Source: Gorillibacterium timonense
Lineage (GTDB): Bacteria; Bacillota; Bacilli; Paenibacillales; NBRC-103111
Length of the DNA: 64,000 bases
Assembly: GCF_001457415.1 (NCBI RefSeq)
Contig: NZ_LN881721.1
Coordinates: forward strand, 248,001-312,000
Reading direction: 5' to 3'
This document shows, piece by piece, positions 33,348 to 41,821 of the stretch. Every line of letters begins with the position of its first letter. Position 1 is the stretch's first letter. A model generated the notes under the pieces. That model had not been told where the DNA came from. It made no database searches and saw only the letters and a program-made list of their open reading frames with translations. The translations under genes were made by a program, and so were the position numbers.

Positions 33348-34598
33348 ATGGAAATCGCAGACCTTCTCATGGTCATTGCCGTCATCAGCATCTGGTCGCT
33401 ACTGCTCGTGAATGTGGCGCTCATCATTGCTGGATACTTCTATTATATCCGCTGCGAGCGGGAGCGCCCGCCGGAGATAACCGGTGAAACCCCGTTTGTC
33501 TCGATCCTGGTGCCCGCCCACAATGAGGGCAAGGTGATCGGGCAGACGGTCGAGGCATTGCTTGCGCTCGATTATCCTCATGATCGCTATGAGATCATCG
33601 TCATCAACGACAATTCATCCGATAACAGCGCGCAGCTGCTAAGCACCATCCAGAAGAAGAATCCGGGGCGGCAGCTCATCGTCCTGAACACAGACACGGT
33701 TACCGGGGGCAAGGGGAAGTCAAACGCGCTGAACCTCGGGTTCGCCGAGTGCCGAGGCGAGCTGATCGCGATTTACGATGCCGATAACACCCCGGAGAGA
33801 CCTGCTCTCCGTTATCTCGTCGGAGAGATCACCGCTGACCCCACCTTGGGCGCCGTAATCGGCAAGTTCCGGACGCGCAACCGCGACGCAAGCTGGCTCA
33901 CTCGTTTCATCAACATTGAGACGCTGTCGTATCAATGGATGGCGCAGGCGGGAAGGTGGCAGCTGTTCCGCCTCTGCACCATACCGGGAACCAATTTCAT
34001 CATGCGGCGGTCGATTGTCGAGAGCATCGGCGGCTGGGATACGAAGGCCATTGCCGAGGATACGGAGATCAGCTTCCGCATCTATCTGATGGGCTACCGC
34101 ATCAAATTCCAGCCCCATGCCGTTACTTGGGAGCAGGAGCCGCAGACGCTCCGGGTGTGGTTCAAGCAGCGGACGCGCTGGGTGAAGGGAAACATTTACG
34201 TCATCGTCAAAAACCTGCCGCTTCTCTTCCGTTGGTCGGCTCGCCGGATCAGCTTCGACATCCTGTACTACGTCTCGATCTACTTCCTGCTTGTCACGGC
34301 ACTCCTGACGTCGGATGCCCTACTCGTTCTTCATGCGCTCGGCTATGTCCATACCTCCATCGCAGGCCTCAGCACCTTCCTGTGGCTGCTCGCCATCATT
34401 CTCTTCGTGGTAGGAACCTTCGTCACGGTCACAACCGAAAAAGGCGAAATGACCTTGTCCAATTTGTGGCTCATCGTGCTGATGTACATCTCCTACTGCC
34501 AGCTCTGGATGGTGGTGGCGGCTAACGGCCTCTACCAGTACATCAAGGACGCCATCTTCAAGCGCGAAATCAAGTGGTACAAGACCGAGCGGTATTAA
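33348..34598 (+). CDS. Processive family 2 glycosyltransferase, YdaM/BcsA-like
   Basis: 416 residues. An N-terminal membrane helix precedes the GT2 domain: SILVPAHNEGK, VINDNSSDNS, IYDADNTPE (DxD), PGTNFIMRRSIVESIGGWD, AEDTEIS and the processivity motif QRTRWVKG. Four C-terminal membrane helices follow. All catalytic motifs of polymer-forming synthases are intact. Unlike BcsA there is no C-terminal PilZ domain, so c-di-GMP control must come from another protein, probably the degenerate GGDEF protein two genes downstream. ATG at 33348 is preferred; AGGTGGAGAGG stands before it. Confidence 0.9.
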   Translation: MEIADLLMVIAVISIWSLLLVNVALIIAGYFYYIRCERERPPEITGETPFVSILVPAHNEGKVIGQTVEALLALDYPHDRYEIIVINDNSSDNSAQLLSTIQKKNPGRQLIVLNTDTVTGGKGKSNALNLGFAECRGELIAIYDADNTPERPALRYLVGEITADPTLGAVIGKFRTRNRDASWLTRFINIETLSYQWMAQAGRWQLFRLCTIPGTNFIMRRSIVESIGGWDTKAIAEDTEISFRIYLMGYRIKFQPHAVTWEQEPQTLRVWFKQRTRWVKGNIYVIVKNLPLLFRWSARRISFDILYYVSIYFLLVTALLTSDALLVLHALGYVHTSIAGLSTFLWLLAIILFVVGTFVTVTTEKGEMTLSNLWLIVLMYISYCQLWMVVAANGLYQYIKDAIFKREIKWYKTERY

Positions 34599-34624
34599 GC
34601 CGCTCCTAGATAAGGGGGAGCACC

Positions 34625-36874
34625 ATGATCAGAAAGTTGCTCGTTGTCATTCTCTCCGCAGCAATTGTGTATCCGACGCTTCCGGTTTCTGCGGAACCGG
34701 CGGCTCAAGCAAGTCCGTCGGCCCTAGCGAGCCCGTCGGGTTCGGCTGGCTCCACGCTCCAAATGGCGCCTGCCGCTTCGGCAGTTCCAAGTCCCGCTCC
34801 GACGGGTACCCCGGTCCAAGCGGATAATCCCGGCGAGAACGGCGTTACCGGCTCTTCGCCTGTTGGGAAACCCGATCCGAACCATCCGGTTCTCGTCCGG
34901 GATAGCCAGTTCCTGACGGCGGACGTCTCCATGAAGGGACCCGATAGCATCCGCCAGGATTACTTCTATCTGCCCGCCTATTGGCAGCCGGACACGGTCA
35001 CCCTCTCGCTGGATTACCGCATTACCCAGTTGGCCTTGCCCGAACAGACCAGCCTCACCCTGTCGATTAACGGCCACCCGTTCTATTCCCTGCGGCCGAA
35101 GGAGGCCGCCACCGGCAAGCAGCGCCTCACGGTGACGATTCCTCGCGAGCTTCTCGTCACCGGAGACAATCTGTTGAGAATGGAGGGCGTCCTGCGGACA
35201 GAGGTAAACGAAGAGATCTGTCTTGACGAGGAGGCTTCTCCGGCGGAATGGATCCATCTGTATCCGACCTCAACGCTGCGCATCGCTTATCGCGAGACGG
35301 CCCCGGAGGGATCGATCCGCGATTTTTATACCCGCCTCACGGGCTTCGACAAGCTGGAGGCGGGAAAGAGCCTCGTCCTCGTCTCCTCCAAGGAGAGCGC
35401 GGAAGAGTGGGAAGCCGCGGTTCACGCCCTCTCCGGGTTCTCCCGGTCGGACACTCGCGCGGACAAAGCCATCCCGCTTAGCCCTTACGCGACTGACAAG
35501 GAGAAGACGGCGGAGAATACCGTCCTCATCGCCCTCTACGATCAGCTTCCGGCCGAATGGCAGGTGCGGATCGACGGGAGCGGACTGGAGCAGGCGGCCC
35601 GCATTCAGCTGATTCGCGAAGGGCAGCGGTCGGTGCTCGTCGCCACTTCCCGCAGCCCGGAGCTGCTGGTGAAGGCGGGACGCTTCCTCGGCAATCCACA
35701 GCTGATGCAGGAGACGCTTTCGTCCTCGGTGCAGGTTGACGCGAATACCAAGGTGGAGACCCCCGCGGTCGAAATCAGCAAGACCGTGACGTTGACCGCT
35801 GCTGGCGATCAAGTGAAGGGAAGCCGACACCAGGAGCTGTCCTATTACGTTCCGCTTCCCGCAGGGCGGACGCTTGCCAATTCGGGGAAGATTCTGCTCG
35901 ATTTCCGCTATGCGAAGAATCTTGACTTCGACCGATCGATGGTGACGGTGCTGTTGAATGGAACACCTATCGGCAGTAAGAAGCTGACAGCCGAATTGGC
36001 GGATGGGGATACCGCAACCTTGTCTGTCCCGAAGAATCTGAACGTGTCCGGCAATCTCACCGTAACGGTAGCCTTCGATCTGGAGCTTAAGGGCTCCTCC
36101 TGCATCAAGGGCGAGCAGCAGATGCCGTGGGCTTATCTCACGAAGGATTCGAAGCTGCTGCTGCATACCAAGGACAACACGGAGCTTCTGTTCAACAATT
36201 ATCCGAACCCCTTCTTGCGGGACGGAGTGTATAACCAGGTGGGGCTCGTGCTTCCTTCCGAGCGAAGCGAAACGCTCTACCAGGCCGTATCCGACCTGAT
36301 CCACCTGTTTGGCCGTTATACCGAAGGAAATACGGGGGATGTGAAGGTGTTTGGTCCGGGTGCGACGGCGGAAGAGCTGAAGGATCGCAATCTCATTGCC
36401 GTAGGTACCTACGGGGATAATCCCGTGATCCGCAGCAGCAATGACAAGCTGTACTTCCGGTTTAGCGAAGATGGGACGAGAATCGACTCCAACGAGAAGC
36501 TGAGCATTGAAGAGAGCTACGGGCAAACCGTCGGCACGCTGCAGCTGCTGGCTTCTCCCTATGGGGCGGGCAAGGGAATGCTCGCCGTGACCGGACCGAA
36601 GCCGGAAGGCTACAGGCTCGCAGCGGAGCTCTTGGGGAGTGACCAATCGCGCTGGCGCATCTACGGCGATGGGGTTTTGACAGATAAGGACGGTACGGTT
36701 CAAGCCTTCCGCTTCAAGCAGCAAGCAAACGAAGAAGAGTCTACCTTGGTGGAAGATATTCTCCACCGGCCCGATGCCCTTGCGTTTACCTTAACGGTCG
36801 TCACGGTGTTGGTTCTCGCGATCATCGCGCTTCTGCTGCTCATCCGCAAGCACGGGAAGAAGAGGAGGAGATAG
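34625..36874 (+). CDS. BcsB/YdaN-like polysaccharide synthase accessory protein
   Basis: 749 residues. A signal peptide (KLLVVILSAAIVYPTLPVSA), a Pro/Ala/Ser-rich spacer (residues 25-80), then alternating jelly-roll and Rossmann-like parts: FYLPAYWQPDTVTLSLDYRI, LTLSINGHPFYSL, VTVLLNGTPIGSKKL and SCIKGEQQMPWAYL are BcsB signatures. One C-terminal membrane helix (LTVVTVLVLAIIALLLLI) with a basic tail anchors it. BcsB-type proteins guide the polymer out next to the GT2 synthase encoded upstream. Corresponds to YdaN. ATG at 34625 with AAGGGGGAG. Confidence 0.88.
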   Translation: MIRKLLVVILSAAIVYPTLPVSAEPAAQASPSALASPSGSAGSTLQMAPAASAVPSPAPTGTPVQADNPGENGVTGSSPVGKPDPNHPVLVRDSQFLTADVSMKGPDSIRQDYFYLPAYWQPDTVTLSLDYRITQLALPEQTSLTLSINGHPFYSLRPKEAATGKQRLTVTIPRELLVTGDNLLRMEGVLRTEVNEEICLDEEASPAEWIHLYPTSTLRIAYRETAPEGSIRDFYTRLTGFDKLEAGKSLVLVSSKESAEEWEAAVHALSGFSRSDTRADKAIPLSPYATDKEKTAENTVLIALYDQLPAEWQVRIDGSGLEQAARIQLIREGQRSVLVATSRSPELLVKAGRFLGNPQLMQETLSSSVQVDANTKVETPAVEISKTVTLTAAGDQVKGSRHQELSYYVPLPAGRTLANSGKILLDFRYAKNLDFDRSMVTVLLNGTPIGSKKLTAELADGDTATLSVPKNLNVSGNLTVTVAFDLELKGSSCIKGEQQMPWAYLTKDSKLLLHTKDNTELLFNNYPNPFLRDGVYNQVGLVLPSERSETLYQAVSDLIHLFGRYTEGNTGDVKVFGPGATAEELKDRNLIAVGTYGDNPVIRSSNDKLYFRFSEDGTRIDSNEKLSIEESYGQTVGTLQLLASPYGAGKGMLAVTGPKPEGYRLAAELLGSDQSRWRIYGDGVLTDKDGTVQAFRFKQQANEEESTLVEDILHRPDALAFTLTVVTVLVLAIIALLLLIRKHGKKRRR

Positions 36875-36875
36875 C

Positions 36876-37730
36876 ATGAGAAGAAACCGCAGCAGTCTGT
36901 GGTCCGATGTAGCTTTTCTGGCCTTTCTGGTTCTGTGTTACGTGACCATTCTCTACCTCGCGGGGGATCCGGACCGCTATTTGCAAAACCTGTTTTTGCT
37001 CAACATCGTCTTCCTGCTTGCGATCATCACCTATTTCACAACGGTGACGGCGGGACTTGTGCTCAATGTGGCGTTTATTTTTGCCTATGGCGCTTTTATC
37101 CTGTACCGTACGGTCACCGGCGGAGAAGCGATTCAGACGAGCGCTTATTTCTGGATCGTTCTTGCTCCTCTTCTCACCCTCGCGGTGTGGGTGTTTACCT
37201 GGTCGAGCCGGCAGCTCCAAACGGAGAATGACCAGCTTAAGCAGCAAAAGGAACGGCTGGCCACCTTGGATGAAAGCACGGATCTGAAGACGAGCCTCGC
37301 CTTCCAGAAGGATCTGTCGGTCTTCGCGGGCATCTCCGAGCGGTACGATATTCCGCTTACCCTCGTCGTGATCAAAGTCAAGTTCTGGAACGAGATGCGG
37401 CGCTTCATCCGCGCCGAGGAGCTTGCCGACGCCGTGCTCGATATCACCAAGATCAGCCAGGCCAGTATCCGCACGAACGATACCCTTTACCTGCTCGACA
37501 AGGAAAACGTGACGTGGGGCCTCCTGCTTTTTACCGATCGAGAAGGGTCCAAAGTGGTCATGGATCGCATCCGATCGGGGCTCTCGCAATTCAATACCCA
37601 GGATTTCGCTGATAAGTACAAGGTGCAATTAAACCTGAAGATCGGAGCGGTCGAGTACCATAAGGACTCGGTAGAGTCGGCGCTCGATTTCGTCTCGCAA
37701 GCTCAGCGGCAGTTGGAGTATGATGTGTAA
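36876..37730 (+). CDS. YdaK-like degenerate GGDEF protein, putative c-di-GMP receptor
   Basis: 284 residues. About four membrane helices (residues 8-115), a coiled-coil linker (LQTENDQLKQQKERLATLDE), then a GGDEF-fold domain. The active-site loop reads DKENV (208-212) in place of GGDEF, so it cannot be a cyclase. The inhibitory-site motif RxxD is kept as RTND (199-202), exactly five residues before that loop. B. subtilis YdaK is likewise degenerate and binds c-di-GMP at its I-site to activate the Yda synthase (established). The same role here is strongly suggested by order and sequence. Confidence 0.88.
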   Translation: MRRNRSSLWSDVAFLAFLVLCYVTILYLAGDPDRYLQNLFLLNIVFLLAIITYFTTVTAGLVLNVAFIFAYGAFILYRTVTGGEAIQTSAYFWIVLAPLLTLAVWVFTWSSRQLQTENDQLKQQKERLATLDESTDLKTSLAFQKDLSVFAGISERYDIPLTLVVIKVKFWNEMRRFIRAEELADAVLDITKISQASIRTNDTLYLLDKENVTWGLLLFTDREGSKVVMDRIRSGLSQFNTQDFADKYKVQLNLKIGAVEYHKDSVESALDFVSQAQRQLEYDV

Positions 37731-37771
37731 AAGGGCGATGATGGTCGCCCGAAGGAGGGAGGCTGATCGAT

Positions 37772-38002
37772 ATGCCCATTATTCAAGTCAAGCTCACCAA
37801 AGGACGGAGCGTAGAGCAAAAACAGCGGTTTGCCCAAGCCGTGACCCGGGCGGCCGCAGAGCATCTGGGCGTTCGGGAAGAGTGGGTGTCCTTGATTTTT
37901 GATGAGTACGAGCGGGACAATTGGGCCACTGGAGGGACGCTGCATTCGATCAAGTTTGAACCCGGACATGGTAAACAAGGAGCGGGGGAATCCGCTCAGT
38001 AG
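37772..38002 (+). CDS. 4-oxalocrotonate tautomerase family protein
   Basis: 76 residues. After Met removal the N-terminus is Pro (MPIIQVKLTKGRSVEQKQRF), the catalytic base of the family; EEWVSLIFDEYERDNWATGG matches the rest. Members interconvert keto-enol isomers in aromatic breakdown, or have unknown housekeeping roles. A GAAGGAGG site lies upstream. It follows the polysaccharide operon by 41 bp and may be read from it, but a functional link is not evident. Ends at a strong terminator. Confidence 0.88.
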   Translation: MPIIQVKLTKGRSVEQKQRFAQAVTRAAAEHLGVREEWVSLIFDEYERDNWATGGTLHSIKFEPGHGKQGAGESAQ

Positions 38003-38041
38003 CCGCAGAGATGACCGTTTCCATGATTTTGCAACAATAGA

Positions 38042-38090
38042 AGCCCAATGGTTCCCCGAGCTGAATCGCTCTGGAACCATTGGGCTTTTT
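38042..38090 (+). terminator. Terminator after the polysaccharide operon and tautomerase gene
   Basis: Stem AGCCCAATGGTTCC / GGAACCATTGGGCT, perfect over 14 pairs, followed by TTTTT. Confidence 0.93.
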
Positions 38091-38125
38091 GTGTTGGTGG
38101 GAATGAGGGCGTCCCTGTGCGGCTG

Positions 38126-38734
38126 CTAGTAATGGGGAAGGGCTGCGATGTATTCCATGAAGTCGTCACGGTCTAAATCCGGGAACAGGGGATCTTTATA
38201 AACGATCGCGTCGCCCGATACCTCGATAAACGCCTGCTTAGGGTTCAGAAGAGCCATAGGCTTGTCATCCGGATAGCTCTCCAAGAAAAGCAGGTATTGC
38301 TTGTCCTTTTCCAAATAGATCATGTTGTCGACGATCAATTGAGTTTTCCCATCGTCCCCTCCCAATTGCTTAACGGAGAATTCGGTTTTCTCCTTGTCTC
38401 CTTTGATGATCTGATCGGCTTTTACGCGCGACACGGTATAGACCAGATAATGAGGGGACTGTTTATTGGCGCTGATGTTCAATTCTTTTGAAGCTACCTC
38501 TTTAACGGTCACAAGTGCAATAACATCTGCAGAATTATACAGATCTCTAGGAGTTTCATAATACGGATATTCGACTAGCGCGGTTTGCGTGAGTTTCTCT
38601 TGAGCGACAAAATGGTTAGCTTTGGCTTCTTCCTTCAGGGGAGTATGAGTGGCATTCGATTGGACGGTGCATCCGCTAACGACTAGCATGCATGTCCATA
38701 AGGTTAAGACGAGGACCCGCTTGTGATTTTTCAA
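38126..38734 (-). CDS. Predicted lipoprotein of unknown function
   Basis: 202 residues from a TTG start that has GGAGG 8 bases upstream; an ATG six codons earlier overlaps that site. A basic N-region and hydrophobic core end in the lipobox VVSGC, so it is an exported lipoprotein. The mature part (DVIALVTVKEVASKELNISA, SVKQLGGDDG, YLLFLESYPDD) resembles proteins in which a beta-barrel-like domain monitors 'payments' of unknown type; no family is named with confidence. It sits alone, convergent with the tautomerase gene. Confidence 0.7.
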   Translation of the reverse strand: MKNHKRVLVLTLWTCMLVVSGCTVQSNATHTPLKEEAKANHFVAQEKLTQTALVEYPYYETPRDLYNSADVIALVTVKEVASKELNISANKQSPHYLVYTVSRVKADQIIKGDKEKTEFSVKQLGGDDGKTQLIVDNMIYLEKDKQYLLFLESYPDDKPMALLNPKQAFIEVSGDAIVYKDPLFPDLDRDDFMEYIAALPHY

Positions 38735-38928
38735 GTGCGCAACCTCCATCATATGGATAATAGAGAGGAAGATGACTCAACCGTTACGAGTTAAGCGGAA
38801 AGTGCAACGCCACACCGCATCGAAAGCGGATGTTCCGGCAGAAACCGCCAGATCCATCTGAGTGGCGAGGCTTGTCATTCTATCCTGTCTCTATACTAAA
38901 CAAACGGCAGTTGTCGGAGGTTGCACTT

Positions 38929-38991
38929 GTACGCTGATAGCCCTAATCGTGTGGATATGAATCGGCGTCAATGGGTATGAGAAGCTGTACG
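38929..38991. repeat. MITE-like repeat, copy 2 (partial)
   Basis: GTACGCTGATAGCC, then CGTGTGGATATGAATCGGCG and GGTATGAGAAG, aligned with the first half of copy 3. The second half is lost or replaced by unrelated sequence just before the aroA stop. Confidence 0.7.
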
Positions 38992-39020
38992 TTGCCCCTC
39001 GAAGTACCGTCTTGCAGAGC

Positions 39021-40109
39021 TTACCTCGTCGTCGCGGCTGCCGTTTTCATGAGGCCGGAGGCGAGAACCTGGCTGTAAAAGGTGTTGAACTGCTCGATCG
39101 TGAGTTGCTGATCGGCGTCGGATAATGCCGTCTGAGGGTCGGGATGGACCTCCACCATGATGCCGTCGGCTCCTGCCGCGAGCGCCGCCTTGGCGCAGGG
39201 GACGAGGATATCTTTGCGTCCGGTGGAGTGGCTGACGTCGACCAGAACCGGCAGATGCGTCTCCTGCTTCATAATCGGCACAGCGGAGATGTCGAGCGTA
39301 TTGCGCGTCCATTTCTCATAGGTTCGAATGCCGCGCTCGATGAGGATGATCCGGTCGTTGCCGCTGGAGTAAATGTACTCCGCCGCGAAGATGAACTCCT
39401 CCATCGTGGCCGACAGCCCGCGCTTCAACACGACGGGGACGCGGGCTTCGCCAGCAGCCTTCAGAAGCTCGAAGTTCTGCATGTTGCGGGCACCGATCTG
39501 CACGATGTCGATGTACTTGGCGGCCATCTCCATATGCGCCGGATTCACGATCTCGCTGATCGTGACGAGGCCGAACTCGTCGGCCACTTCCTTCAAAAGC
39601 CGCAGGCCCTCTTCTCCGAGTCCCTGAAAGTCATACGGCGAGGTGCGTGGCTTGAAGGCTCCGCCGCGCATGATCGGAACCCCGGCTGCCTTCAAAGCAG
39701 CAGCGACCGTGCGAACCTGCTCGTAGGATTCCACGGAGCAGGGTCCGGCGATCATCACCTGGGTCGGGCCGCCGATGGCGACGTCCTTTACCGTAACGAC
39801 CGTGTTCTCCTCTTGGCTCTTTCGGCTGACAAGCAGATGCTTCTTATGGTCTTTCTCTTGAAGGCCGACGGAGGCCTTGAAGATTTCTTTGAATACATGT
39901 TTAATGGCGGCGTCCTCGAACGGGCCTTGATTTTGCCGCACTAGCTCGTCGAGCATTTCCCGCTCCCGAACCGGATCAAACTTGGGAACACCCATTTCTT
40001 CTTTGATCTTGCCGATTTCGCGGACGATCGCCGCACGTTCGTTGAGCAGGCCGAGCAGTCGGCTGTTGACGCCGTCCAACTGGTCCCGGAGCGCTTCCAG
40101 GTTTTCCAT
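39021..40109 (-). CDS. aroA: Bifunctional chorismate mutase / DAHP synthase
   Basis: 362 residues. The first 90 form an AroQ-type chorismate mutase ([33 protein letters not shown]); the remainder is a DAHP synthase of the AroAII-beta/KDO8P type ([57 protein letters not shown]). It condenses PEP and erythrose 4-phosphate, the first step of aromatic biosynthesis, and the fused mutase gives feedback control by chorismate or prephenate. AAGGAGG precedes the ATG. Its probable T-box leader lies at 41474-41741, now separated by an IS630 element and a MITE-like repeat. Confidence 0.95.
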   Translation of the reverse strand: MENLEALRDQLDGVNSRLLGLLNERAAIVREIGKIKEEMGVPKFDPVREREMLDELVRQNQGPFEDAAIKHVFKEIFKASVGLQEKDHKKHLLVSRKSQEENTVVTVKDVAIGGPTQVMIAGPCSVESYEQVRTVAAALKAAGVPIMRGGAFKPRTSPYDFQGLGEEGLRLLKEVADEFGLVTISEIVNPAHMEMAAKYIDIVQIGARNMQNFELLKAAGEARVPVVLKRGLSATMEEFIFAAEYIYSSGNDRIILIERGIRTYEKWTRNTLDISAVPIMKQETHLPVLVDVSHSTGRKDILVPCAKAALAAGADGIMVEVHPDPQTALSDADQQLTIEQFNTFYSQVLASGLMKTAAATTR

Positions 40110-40224
40110 TCGTAACGCCTCCTTATCGATTGTATGGGGCCAAAAGCTTGCGCTAGTAGCTCTTCAATTCTAATAGTATGAAAATGCAATCTGTGGTAAA
40201 GTAGTGGCAAAAAGAGGTAATACG

Positions 40225-40692
40225 ATGCGACCGATAAGCTATCCGATATCACTGTCCGAAGAAGAGCGAAACCAGTTAACCGTGGTGGTATCGAAAGGAA
40301 AGGCAAGCGCTCGTGCCATCCGCCGGGCACACATTCTGCTGGCGGCCGATAAGAATCGTGAAGGCGGGGCCTTAAAAGAACGGGAGATTGCCGAGCGGTT
40401 AGGCGTGCATCCCAATACGGTCTATGCCATTCGTAAAGCGTATACCGAGCAAGGGTTGGATGGAGCAGTGAAGCGAAAAAAGCGGGTGACTCCCCCTGTT
40501 GCTCCCAAAATAACCGGAGAAGTGGAGGCAAGGATCATCGCCCTAAGCTGCAGTGCACCCCCGGAGGGACGAAGCCGCTGGACCCTGCACTTGCTGGCGA
40601 ATCGAGCGGTCGAACTTCAGTATGTGGAGGGGCTCTCCTACGAAACTGTCCGGCAAGTGTTAAAAAAACGAGCTCAAACCCCATCTTCATAA
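40225..40692 (+). pseudogene. IS630 transposase, N-terminal part (frameshifted)
   Basis: 155 residues. Carries the paired helix-turn-helix DNA-binding region: RAIRRAHILLAADKNREGG, EREIAERLGVHPNTVYAIRK and LSYETVRQVLKK. At a run of seven A (40662-40668) the frame diverges and ends in a short tail (RAQTPSS). The continuing catalytic half is in the +1 phase, so an A-tract length change has split the gene. The expected continuation, recalled from relatives, is LKKNELKP. Confidence 0.88.
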
Positions 40693-41365
40693 ATGCTGGT
40701 GTATTCCCCCCGAGCAGAATGCCACATTTGTCGCTGCGATGGAGGATGTGTTGGATGTCTATCGGTTGCCCTATGATGCGGATTGCCCCGTGATCTGCAT
40801 GGACGAGAAACCCTACCAACTGTTGGATGAAGCCAGACAGCCCATCCCTATGAAGCCCGCCCAACCTGAACGTCAGGATAGTGAATATGTCCGAGTTGGC
40901 ACCTGCAGTATCTTTCTTTTCACGGACCCCTTGGGCAGTTGGCGTCATGTGAGCGTTCGGGAGCAACGCACGCGAATCGAGTGGGCGGAACAAATCCGGG
41001 AACTCCTGGACGTTCATTACAAAGACGCACCGAAGATTCGGCTGGTGATGGATAATCTCAATACGCATGCGATCGCTTCACTCTATCAAGCGTTTGATCC
41101 GCAGACCGCTCGTCGTTTAGCTAAGCGAATCGAGGTTCACTACACGCCCAAGCATGGCAGTTGGCTCAATATGGCAGAGATCGAGCTCAGTGTTCTGACG
41201 AGTCAATGTTTGGGACGTCGCATTCCCTCCATTGCCGACTTGACCATTGAAATGTCTGCTTGGGAACAGGCGCGCAACCTTTCCCAAAAGGGAGTCGATT
41301 GGCAGTTTACTACCGAGGACGCTCGCATCAAGCTAAAACGACTTTATCCACGGTTTAAGAATTGA
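40667..41365 (+). pseudogene. IS630 transposase, catalytic DDE part
   Basis: Continues the transposase in the next frame: NELKPHLHKCWCIPPEQNA, then the DDE triad in CMDEKPY, LVMDNLNTH and SWLNMAEIE. The spacing fits the IS630 DD34E pattern and no further defects are seen, so only the A-tract shift disables it. Production of a full protein would need slippage at that tract. Confidence 0.88.
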
Positions 41366-41375
41366 AGAGCTACTA

Positions 41376-41468
41376 GTACGCTGTCAGCCTGAAACGTGTG
41401 GATACGAAACGGCATCGATTGGTATGAGAAGTAGTGCGCTAACCATCGTTTTTGAGTTGACAGCGTAC
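41376..41468. repeat. MITE-like repeat, copy 3 (complete, 93 bp)
   Basis: Bounded by GTACGCTGTCAGCC and, inverted, GTTGACAGCGTAC. Inner blocks: CGTGTGGATACGAAACGGC and GGTATGAGAAG. Sits between the T-box terminator and the IS630 right end. Confidence 0.85.
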
Positions 41469-41473
41469 CAAAT

Positions 41474-41741
41474 AAAAAAGCCGTCTATCAAGGGACGGTT
41501 TGCACCGCGGTACCAGCCTTGTTAGACAGCTTGAATGTCAAGCTTCTCGCTTCAGCACGAATAACGGTGTGCGGCCGGACCTTCCTACCGGGCTCCTGCA
41601 GGCAGCCGTTCAGAGGTCAACTCGAGAGTGAACTTCGGCGGAACGCTCGCTTCGGCAAGCTCTCAATCGGTGGCTCGCCGTCCCTGTCAGGGCTTTCCCG
41701 CTTACTTTTCTCCGTCATCGAAATGTTCGATGTTGAACTTG
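41474..41741 (-). promoter_or_regulatory. T-box riboswitch leader (probably for aroA; specifier likely UUC, Phe)
   Basis: Read on the minus strand: Stem I start GATGACGGAGAAAAGTA (about 41719-41703), a specifier region GAAGTTCACTCTCGAG (about 41635-41620), the T-box AACAAGGCTGGTACCGCGG (41523-41505), and a terminator CCGTC...GACGG with six T (41498-41474). These are the ordered hallmarks of a T-box leader, which senses uncharged tRNA and antiterminates. The codon in the specifier loop is most simply read as UUC (Phe) followed by a purine, though GUU is possible. The next minus-strand gene is aroA, 1.36 kb away across a MITE-like repeat and an IS. Confidence 0.88.
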
Positions 41742-41747
41742 TCCATC

Positions 41748-41776
41748 ATTATAGGCTTCGGAACCGAGAGATGCAA
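41748..41776 (-). promoter_or_regulatory. Promoter of the T-box leader
   Basis: On the minus strand TTGCAT (41776-41771), 17-bp spacer, TATAAT (41753-41748). Transcription would begin near 41741, giving a leader of about 270 nt to the terminator. Confidence 0.8.
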
Positions 41777-41821
41777 GTATCCACCGCGAAGTTTCACTAC
41801 GGTGAAGAAGTAAAGGGGGCG

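Larger units (their letters stand above)
40156..41373 (+). mobile_element. IS630-family insertion sequence (1218 bp)
   Basis: Perfect 16-base terminal inverted repeats GTAGCTCTTCAATTCT (40156-40171) and AGAATTGAAGAGCTAC (41358-41373), flanked on both sides by the dinucleotide TA (40154-40155, 41374-41375), the target duplication of IS630/Tc1 elements. It contains a split IS630 transposase reading rightward. The right end abuts the MITE-like copy 3; removing the element places that repeat 60 bp upstream of aroA. Confidence 0.95.

Noticed and set aside
35270-36766. 498-codon minus-strand frame
   Set aside because: Antisense to the BcsB-like gene and not protein-like.
40662-40692. Programmed -1 frameshift in the IS630 transposase
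   Set aside because: The -1 frame after the A7 tract does not lead into the DDE half, which lies in the +1 phase.
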